DNA of 64,000 nt from Lepisosteus oculatus (Eukaryota; Chordata; Actinopteri; Semionotiformes; Lepisosteidae), in NCBI RefSeq assembly GCF_040954835.1, contig NC_090706.1, forward strand, positions 23,631,148 to 23,695,147. Reading direction: 5' to 3'. Positions 58,101 to 64,000 of the stretch are shown piece by piece. The notes under the pieces were generated by a model, which was not told where the DNA came from, did no database searches, and saw only the letters and a program-made list of their open reading frames with translations. The position numbers were made by a program, and so were the translations under genes. Numbering within the stretch: the stretch's first letter is position 1; each line of letters begins with the position of its first letter.

Positions 58101-58935
58101 AGAAGTTTATTGGCGTGAAGGATTTAAAGTGATGAGAAAAGATAGCAGTGTCATGTAATAATATAGATAATGTCTAGAGAGGAATTCTTATCATAAACTT
58201 TTTTATGTAACATTTAAATGTACATCTTATACTTAAAATTAGTGACAGCTTTGTGAATCACAGTACTGGAGTTGAGGACTGGGGAACTCAAAGGGAGAAA
58301 ATAAGACTTTTTTGGTTAAGTACTTATATGATTGTACTGATGAATATGATATAATCGTTAATAATGTACATCATGCATTTCTTTCAAGACAACGTGCAGT
58401 ATTCTCAGCACAGTGCCCCACAACTGCATTCCAGCAAGAGAAAAGTAGTTATTGTGTAAGGAAAAGCAGGAACCTGGCGTTTTCCCCTAGCCACGACAGC
58501 TGCATAATATCACGTTTAATAAATCACATTATAATAAAACCCTTTGATAACAAAGCGAGTTGTTTGCGTATTTTTACTTTTGAAATCTAGAGTGGGAGTG
58601 TCCCGTTTCATTTTGCAGAATGCTGCAAATTAAACTTAAAAGTTAAGAGTTATTTACGTAGGTTCTAACTGCGTAAACGTATACTAAAAAAAACTAAACG
58701 AATAACTGGATATTAGCAATATGGCTCACTAATGTACTTTGCTTTACTAATTCGTATCGATACCCTTTTATGTTACAGGCAAAGGTATTCGAGTAAAGCC
58801 CAAAAGTAAGGACATCCTTACCATTTTAGAAGACTGTCTGGAAAGAAGTGTGTTGCAAATCTTAAAAAACGTACCCTGAAATACAAATTTTGCCTTAGGC
58901 GTAAACATTAACAAACGCATAATTCTGCAGAGCAT
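49084..58935 (-). CDS. pcbd2: Pcbd2, pterin-4a-carbinolamine dehydratase 2 (4 coding exons)
   Basis: Coding exons in reading order are 58935-58822, 56318-56187, 49817-49737 and 49179-49084, all phase 0 with GT-AG junctions, giving 140 aa (human 130). The core carries the family signature: [16 protein letters not shown] (His99, His100, Pro101) and THDCGGLS (His117), the residues that form the dehydratase site. The enzyme converts 4a-hydroxytetrahydrobiopterin to quinonoid dihydrobiopterin. The family also acts as a dimerisation cofactor of HNF1 (DCoH2). Residues 1-38 are basic and hydrophobic with no acidic residue, like the mitochondrial-type leader of human PCBD2. Exon 1 was found by its open frame, phase and donor, not by similarity, so it is less certain than exons 2-4. 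It lies upstream of catsper3 on the same strand, as in human. Confidence 0.93.
49180..49736 (-). other. pcbd2: pcbd2 intron 3
   Basis: GT-AG intron of 557 bp, AT-rich. Nothing recognised in it. Confidence 0.85.
49737..49817 (-). CDS. pcbd2: pcbd2 coding exon 3 (catalytic HHP)
   Basis: 27 codons from AATTAG|GCT to AACAAG|GTAATT. It encodes [20 protein letters not shown] and WFNVYNK, nearly identical to human PCBD2 and holding the two catalytic His residues. Confidence 0.97.
49818..56186 (-). other. pcbd2: pcbd2 intron 2
   Basis: GT-AG intron of 6369 bp. No exon or named repeat was recognised. It contains a short inverted repeat at 51633-51660. Open frames inside it are short and look like chance. 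Confidence 0.8.
51633..51660. repeat. Short inverted repeat in pcbd2 intron 2
   Basis: CTGCGTAAT and ATTACGCAG flank a 10-base spacer. Small but perfect; function unknown. Confidence 0.6.
56187..56318 (-). CDS. pcbd2: pcbd2 coding exon 2
   Basis: 44 codons from TTTTCCAG|GCC to AATCAG|GTATTC. It encodes [19 protein letters not shown] and then [14 protein letters not shown], matching the human LTAEERNQAILDLKAAGW and DAIYKEFSFHNFNQ region. Confidence 0.96.
56677..56688 (-). promoter_or_regulatory. CTCF-type motif, minus orientation
   Basis: On the minus strand the sequence CCAGCAGAGGGC matches the 12-base CTCF core CCASYAGRKGGC at every position and continues GCAA. Motif match only; occupancy is unknown. 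Confidence 0.55.
57588..57599 (+). promoter_or_regulatory. CTCF-type motif, plus orientation
   Basis: CCAGTAGGGGGC matches the CTCF core CCASYAGRKGGC at every position. It lies 0.9 kb from the opposite-facing motif at 56677, so the two point away from each other. Confidence 0.55.
58822..58935 (-). CDS. pcbd2: pcbd2 coding exon 1 (leader peptide)
   Basis: The first in-frame ATG is at 58935, with further ATGs at 58920, 58908 and as the last codon (58824-58822). The donor is AAAATG|GTAAGG. The 38 residues hold eight Arg/Lys and no Asp/Glu, which fits a mitochondrial presequence. A TGA closes the frame a short way upstream. Transcript evidence would be needed to confirm this exon. Confidence 0.68.
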
Positions 58936-59930
58936 AGCTTGCAACACTTCATTTCCTACGAAGCGTATTCATGAACACTAGGACCCCCGTAACTGCCTCA
59001 GCAACTGCCTGAAAGAAAAAAATGTACGCACTTGGCGACGCACAAAAGGTAGAGTACTTCACTTTTTGTTTCTATTTACGCCAAAAAGAAACTATTAAAA
59101 ACCTTAACATAACGACAATGGGAGTTGACATTTAACTGAATAATGAACCAAGGACGAACCATAAAGTTTACAAATTAAAGCTTCCTGTCAAATATAAATA
59201 AAATATAATATTATAGAAGAAGCTGTTTATATAGGAGGTTTCACATCAGAAACGTGTGTTGATTGGGTGAGGAAGGGCTCTAATTCGTGAATGGGAACAC
59301 TACAACCATTTCCGACCGGTATTCACAGATACTTACAAATGTTTTGTAACAAAATATACATAACAAAGCTACAAAAAAGAAAGAATTCGACCAATTCCTG
59401 TTATGTGGACACTAATTCATTGATCAAGGAATCTGATCTAGAATTTCCGGAGAACTGCCATCAACACCCCATCTTTTGCAAAAAGTAGTGTAAATGTATC
59501 AGATCAATAAAAGAACCAGGCTAGTCTGGTATAACCGCCAGGGTTGCTAGGTTTATTTAAAGCCGCAACACCTAAAGATCTGGAAGAAGTTATCAAACTG
59601 GTCCAATTAAGTCAACAGCAAGCTGATTTAGGTCATTAAGAACTTAGTTGGAATTAAAACCTACAGACACAGCAGCACTGCTGTTGGGACACCCTAATCT
59701 AATTGATCTAATTATGGCCTTACTTCCGGTGTTAACTGCACTAGTTTAACACCTTTCCCCAATTCTTCCGATGTTGGTGTTTTAGAGAAATCTATAAAAC
59801 CATCCATGTGCAACCCTGATGTAAACCAATTCTACTGGAGTAAAGCCACATGTCTCTGTCCCAGCAGTAATGCCTCATCTCACACACACCAAATGCTTTG
59901 TATAAAAGCTTGTTTTGCAGGTCATCACTA
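58936..59930. other. Intergenic, pcbd2 promoter side
   Basis: Contains the putative pcbd2 5' UTR and promoter, with a CCAAT box at 59262. No other feature was recognised. Confidence 0.5.
59262..59266 (-). promoter_or_regulatory. pcbd2: CCAAT box upstream of pcbd2 exon 1
   Basis: ATTGG on the plus strand reads CCAAT (within CACCCAATCA) in pcbd2 orientation, about 330 bp before the first ATG. It is a plausible NF-Y site of the pcbd2 promoter, and weak on its own. Confidence 0.3.
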
Positions 59931-60252
59931 AATATATCCATCCATTTTTAACCACTTCTTCCAAGTCAGGGTCATGGGGAAGCTGGAGCCTATCTTGGAA
60001 AATGATAGGCTCAAAGCAGGATGCTGTATCCTCAACTCCAGGCAGATACACACACTCATAGTAGGGCCAACTTTCCCAGAAGACAATTGACCTACTAATG
60101 TGTCTCTGTAGGAGGAAACCGAAGCAACCAAAGGAAGCCCCTACAAACCTGGGGAACATACAAACTCCACACATATAGCTCCCCAGGTCTGGAATTAAAC
60201 TATGAGGCAGTTTGCAAGGTAGCAATGCTAACCAATGCACTACTGTGGTGTG
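59931..60252 (-). mobile_element. GGATGGATGG-type fish interspersed repeat, reversed copy
   Basis: The plus strand begins ATATATCCATCCATTTTTAA and runs through GGAAGCTGGAGCCTATCTTG, AGGAGGAAACCGAAGC and ACATACAAACTCCACACA to CCAATGCACTACTGTGGTG. This is the whole family in reverse, degraded in the middle. Confidence 0.75.
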
Positions 60253-60349
60253 CTTAATCCTCACTTTTTAAATGTATAGTGAACTGAGCTAGTTACAGAA
60301 GTGACATCCACCCCCACCCACCCCCCTTTGAAATCTAGATAGTGTAAAA

Positions 60350-61493
60350 CTGTGCCTGGTCATTGTGTGGCGGACTTATCAGCCCCCAGGCGTGTGTGCT
60401 TATTCCATTACTCTACTTCTACACCCACGACTATACGGCCACACAACACCAACTCCATCATCAAGTTGCCGATGACACCACAGTTGTAGGTCTGATCACA
60501 GACAATGATGAGAGGGCCTATAGGGAGGAGGTCAATCTCCTTACAACATGGTGTGAAGACAACAACCTCACCCTCAACGTCAGCAAAACCAAGGAGCTGA
60601 TCGTTGATTTCAGGAAACTGCAAAACGGTCATGCCCCTACCCACATCAACGGGACTGAAGTGGAAAGGGTCAGTAACTTAAAATTCCTTGGTGTCCATAT
60701 CACCGAGGACCTCACATGGTCTCTCAAGGCCACTTGTCTGATTAAGAAAGCACAACAGTGCCTATACTTCCTAAGACAGTTGAAGAAGGCTAAGTTATGT
60801 CCCGAGGTCCTCACTAACTTTTACAGATGCACTACAGAAAGCACACTGACAGGTTGCATCACAGTGTGGTATGGCAACTGCAGTATTGCCGACTGCAAAG
60901 CCCTACAGCGGGTGGTGAAAACTGCCCAGTCCATCACTGGGGTTGCGTTCCCATCTATACAGGACATTTATGACAGACGGTGCTTGAGGAAAGCTCTAAG
61001 CATCATCAAAGACACCACAGCTACAGACTGTATGACCCTCTACCATCTAGAAAACGGTACCGGAGCATTCAGGTCTGGACTACCAGACTCAGAGACAGTT
61101 TTTACCTCCGCACTATCAAACTATTAAACTCCCAGCCTACAATCTGAACCTCACAGTGCCCTTCTTCCTTCCTTCTTACCAAAAACTCAAACACACATTG
61201 AAATCTACCTCTACCTTACATGTCAAAAAGCTCACTCCCCATAATTGTTCTATCCTTTATTTCATTCTGTTGATGCATGTTTTTGCACATCTGATGTTGT
61301 TTTGCACATTACCTGTTACCTTTTGTTGTTTTGCACACTGCCTGTTGTCTCTCTTTCTTTTATTATACAGTACAATTGTATTGTTGTTGTTTTTTTTGGA
61401 CTACTTATCATCTGAGAGCTAGCTTAATAGCATTTCGTTATACCATATACCTGTATATGAGTACAATGACAATAAACTTGAACTTGAACTTGA
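60350..61493 (+). mobile_element. L2-like LINE, 5'-truncated, frameshifted
   Basis: An open frame of 254 codons (60363-61127) covers the palm and thumb part of a non-LTR reverse transcriptase. Landmarks are SPQACVLIPLL, VADDTTVVGL at the catalytic aspartates, LNVSKTKELIVDF, LKFLGVHI, KAQQCLYFLRQLKKAKL and TVWYGN. Near 61030-61057 the frame shifts: the next frame continues RYRSI and then RLRDSFY...KLLN, as expected for L2-type C-termini. The element ends in ACAATAAACTTGAACTTGAA, a tandem tail typical of fish L2. Truncation, the shift and a Val in place of the usual aromatic residue before ADD make it inactive. Confidence 0.85.
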
Positions 61494-61599
61494 GTGGAGC
61501 TGTGTGGGCTTGGATCTTGAATCCCAGGAAGGGCAAGGAGCACTACACACATCATCTTGGAACAAATGAACTGTGAATTATTAGATCAATAATTAGCAA

Positions 61600-61800
61600 G
61601 TGTCCCAAAACTGTCAAAACAGGGGATTATGGTGATTTCTCAATCAAACTGGATTGAGGCTCTCCAGAACAAGGATTCTCCAGGTGGTGCTGCAAATTTT
61701 TGGTGCTGGAGGGGAATCTCCATTACCTGTAAAGTGCTTTGAGTGGAGTGTTCAGAAATGTGCTATATTAGTGTAAGCAATTATTATTATTAATAATAAT
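61600..61800 (+). mobile_element. Fish SINE-like repeat with ATT tail
   Basis: The 3' part (ATTACCTGTAAAGTGCTTTG, then GTGCTATATTAGTGTAAGCA and an ATT/AAT-rich tail to 61800) matches a widespread fish SINE ending. The 5' boundary is uncertain and could be as early as 61495, straight after the L2 tail. Confidence 0.5.
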
Positions 61801-62101
61801 ATTTAATTACATTGATTTTTGTTTCATTTCGGTTTTTAATTCCCCAGTCAATGTATTTAAGTTTCCAAGTAGTCCAACAGTAGACAGGTTTTTTTTGTAA
61901 CAGCAAAACTGTTGTAAGCATATACCACAGTAGAGTTTATAAATACATAGTGCATGGATTAATTAACATAAAATGAATCTATATTTTAACCATTTTTGCT
62001 CAAGTTTGTTGAGCATTTTAGTAATTTACACCAAAATCACAATTTACAGTACATACATCCAGTTAAATTCTTAGCATTGACTATAAATAGGGGCTCAAGT
62101 A
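61801..62101. other. txndc15 3' flank / 3' UTR
   Basis: AT-rich sequence after the txndc15 stop (minus strand). A reverse ATTAAA-type signal occurs at about 61802, but the true end is not determined. Confidence 0.4.
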
Positions 62102-62298
62102 TCAGTCCTGGTGCTCATGTTCCTGTCCTGGAATTAGCCATCGAATGCTGTCTGTCCGTAGTATTGCATAAGTAGTAAAAGAAGAGATAAAAAAGATGGA
62201 GAAAACAAGCAGCCAGTCAATGCTTTGAACAGGAATGCTTTGCAGGGGTCCTGCATGATCTTCTTCTGTTACCTCCTGTACTGGGTCAGCTTCAATAC
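62102..62298 (-). CDS. txndc15: txndc15 terminal coding exon
   Basis: The acceptor is TATATTTAG|GT and the stop TGA is at 62104-62102. It encodes the linker, one transmembrane helix and the conserved tail [10 protein letters not shown]. Confidence 0.95.
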
Positions 62299-63251
62299 CT
62301 AAATATAGAATTCATAAGTGCATTAGCTCCTCACAAAGGCTGGAACAGATTTAAAACTATAATGTGGATAATCTGAATCAGTACAAGCAGTCCATGAAAG
62401 AAAAAAGCATAAAAGTCACATAATCCTAGAATCAAACAGTAACTAGATAATAAAGGGTAAACTAAAAATAGTATATTTCTTCATAAGAAATCAATGCCTG
62501 ACATTTCTGAAGTCACCAACCTTTATGTGGATTCCTAAGGAATCCACTAAAGTCTGCTTCACTGCAGCAGACTTTAGTGCTATTGAAAAACAAATCAAAT
62601 TATTCTTTTGATTAGTTTTTATTTTACTAATTTCATTTACTTTACTAATTTGGGAGCAGAAACTCTCGGACAAAGGAGTTCAATTGTGGATCGTGAAGGG
62701 TGATATGTCTGCAAGACTTCTTTACAACACTCCGACTTTACAGACAACTACCCTCTCATGTATAACCATTCTTATGTCTTTGGTTTAACTGAAGTAACCT
62801 AACACCTACAGACACACCAGCCCTCTAGGACAAGGACTGAACATATCTGGAATCAGTTCTTTTAACCTCTGCAAGATTTTTTCATAGTCAGGAATTAGCA
62901 CCGTCACCCTTCTCCAGGCAATTTCCTTCTTGCAACATCTAAATTGGATCTTACTAATGTATTTGTGTCCTTCCCTTGACAACAGTTCTAAGCTTTTCAA
63001 AATGAAAAACACGTTCAAATGCTTTTCCAAAGTCCTACACTTAAAAAAAAAACAATTAAATTTTGTTCTCCTGCAGTTCTTACTGAAATTGGAAAAAGAA
63101 AGATGCTGCATGGTACACACCTGTCTGGTTAACTATGAAAGCCTTTAAAGTTCCTAGTGTCCGATCTGTCTGGTTAAACCTGGCCATTGGTTTAACCCCT
63201 TGGAAGAGAAGAATATTGGGAACAGCTACAGTCCCAAACCTTGTGGAGAGA
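62102..63251 (-). CDS. txndc15: Txndc15, thioredoxin-domain membrane protein (last two exons; partial)
   Basis: Exons are 63251-63121 and 62298-62102, joined by a GT-AG intron with matching phase (G|GT giving Gly). Upstream exons lie beyond the right edge. The visible part is the end of the thioredoxin fold ([17 protein letters not shown], with the cis-Pro after VAV), two N-glycosylation sequons (FNQTDR and VNQTG), a short acidic linker, a transmembrane helix ([14 protein letters not shown], then TTYAIL) and the cytosolic tail [15 protein letters not shown]. All of this closely matches human TXNDC15. The protein is a single-pass membrane protein of the secretory pathway, and human mutations cause Meckel-Gruber-type ciliopathy. 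The CxxC-like region is not in the window. Confidence 0.95.
62299..63120 (-). other. txndc15: txndc15 last intron
   Basis: GT-AG intron of 822 bp. It contains two touching inverted repeats at 62527-62579. No coding content. Confidence 0.85.
62527..62579. repeat. Two abutting inverted repeats in txndc15 intron
   Basis: A 21-base near-palindrome (62527-62547, arms of 10 around one base) overlaps by three bases a perfect 14-base inverted repeat with a 7-base spacer (arms 62545-62558 and 62566-62579; left arm CACTAAAGTCTGCT). Seen directly in the sequence. Confidence 0.85.
63121..63251 (-). CDS. txndc15: txndc15 penultimate coding exon
   Basis: The acceptor TTTTTTAG|T completes a Ser codon begun in the previous exon (outside the window). 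It encodes [20 protein letters not shown] to VNQT with no break. The donor is ACAG|GTGTGT. It is one of the best conserved stretches of the protein. Confidence 0.96.
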
Positions 63252-64000
63252 CTAAAAAAGAAGATGCATGTTAAAACAGCCAACGTACAGTGGCACATAA
63301 ATACCAAATAGATAACAAAATAGCAGAGTAGCTGGCAGCAGTTTGGTAATTATACACATGGGATACACTAACTGTGTAAAAATATTTAGAAACATGACTG
63401 AATAGTAACTTAAAACAGCAGGTTTAGTGTTGATAGAATGTATCATTTCCTGCATGCAAATAACTATAATTAACAACTCATGGGCTCAGTAACTACACAA
63501 TAAAAAACCCAGCTAAGCTTAATCAGAATTGTCTTCCACTAATTAAATAAAAAAGGTGAACTTACTAGTTGCCACCCAATGCTACTGTGGTATCAGTCAA
63601 TGCAGTACTAGGGATATGAGGTCAATTGTTGAAGAAAGTTTTTTTTTAGTCATATTACAACCACTCGATGTGCAACTGACAAGTGTACTATTACATCTCA
63701 GCTCTACACAGGGAGGATAAGGAAGGACAGACACAGTCCAGTGCCTCACCCATCCATCAGAGCCAGTCATTGTATGACATGGGGCAAAATCCACTGCACC
63801 TGTCAGAAAGGACTGCATTCTCACACTGTGCACCCCGGACAAATGCAGGAGCTTCCATATTACCAGAAAGCTAAGAGCCCTCTCCAACCCCTACCAACCT
63901 CCCATGCTGATGCCCAGGACATCTGCTTCCAAGTGCAACCTTTACAGGTTGAGCCACTCTGTGGAGTTTTGGCGAGGTCAGTTCTTGCGCTCAAGTTATC
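63252..64000. other. txndc15 intron (to window edge)
   Basis: By position this is the intron before the penultimate txndc15 exon, because the next upstream exon is not found. The last 300 bases are less AT-rich and may be an unrecognised repeat. No coding exon was seen. Confidence 0.5.

Larger units (their letters stand above)
56319..58821 (-). other. pcbd2: pcbd2 intron 1
   Basis: GT-AG intron of 2503 bp bounded by exons 1 and 2. It contains two CTCF-type motifs in divergent orientation (56677 and 57588). No coding sequence or clear transposon was seen. Confidence 0.65.

Noticed and set aside
63597-63887. 96-codon minus-strand frame considered as another txndc15 exon
   Set aside because: It does not resemble the thioredoxin-like region expected before [10 protein letters not shown], and no matching donor was found.

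Overview
The window is nuclear DNA of a ray-finned fish. It is AT-rich, the genes are split by GT-AG introns, and the interspersed repeats are of fish type (CR1-like and L2-like LINEs, tRNA-derived SINEs, and a family ending in GGATGGATGG). Four vertebrate genes can be read with confidence: pitx1 (+), catsper3 (-), pcbd2 (-) and the last two exons of txndc15 (-). The same four genes lie together, with the same relative order and orientation, at human 5q31.1. An intact catsper3 argues against zebrafish- or medaka-like teleosts, which have lost CatSper. It fits a gar, bowfin, bichir, sturgeon or early-branching teleost. The species itself is inferred, not seen.

Layout. Positions 1-28.75 kb hold no protein gene that I can support. 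This is the 5' flank of pitx1, with a few repeats and several stretches that look like possible regulatory elements. pitx1 occupies 29371-34845 in three coding exons (299 aa), with a long 3' UTR and an AATAAA at 35519. A repeat-poor gap of about 4.6 kb follows. catsper3 then reads leftward from 46528 to 40145 in seven coding exons (386 aa, no disruptions). Its largest intron is loaded with old repeats. pcbd2 reads leftward from 58935 to 49084 in four coding exons (140 aa), starting with a basic mitochondrial-type leader. Between pcbd2 and txndc15 sit a reversed fish repeat, a 5'-truncated and frameshifted L2 LINE, and a SINE. The last two coding exons of txndc15 (62102-63251) close the window, and the rest of that gene lies beyond its right edge.

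The genes do not form a pathway. Pitx1 is a bicoid-class homeodomain factor for pituitary, jaw and hindlimb/pelvic fin. CatSper3 is a pore subunit of the sperm flagellar calcium channel. Pcbd2 is a pterin-4a-carbinolamine dehydratase and HNF1 dimerisation cofactor. Txndc15 is an ER-membrane thioredoxin-like protein linked to cilia. Their linkage is probably ancient and held by regulatory architecture. A pair of divergent CTCF-type motifs in pcbd2 intron 1 is a candidate boundary.

I found no undescribed molecular system. The points most worth checking are the apparent loss of the usual pitx1 start codon, the complete catsper3 with a strongly charged S4, the CTCF motif pair, and two sets of strong inverted repeats (27.3-27.5 kb and 62.5 kb).
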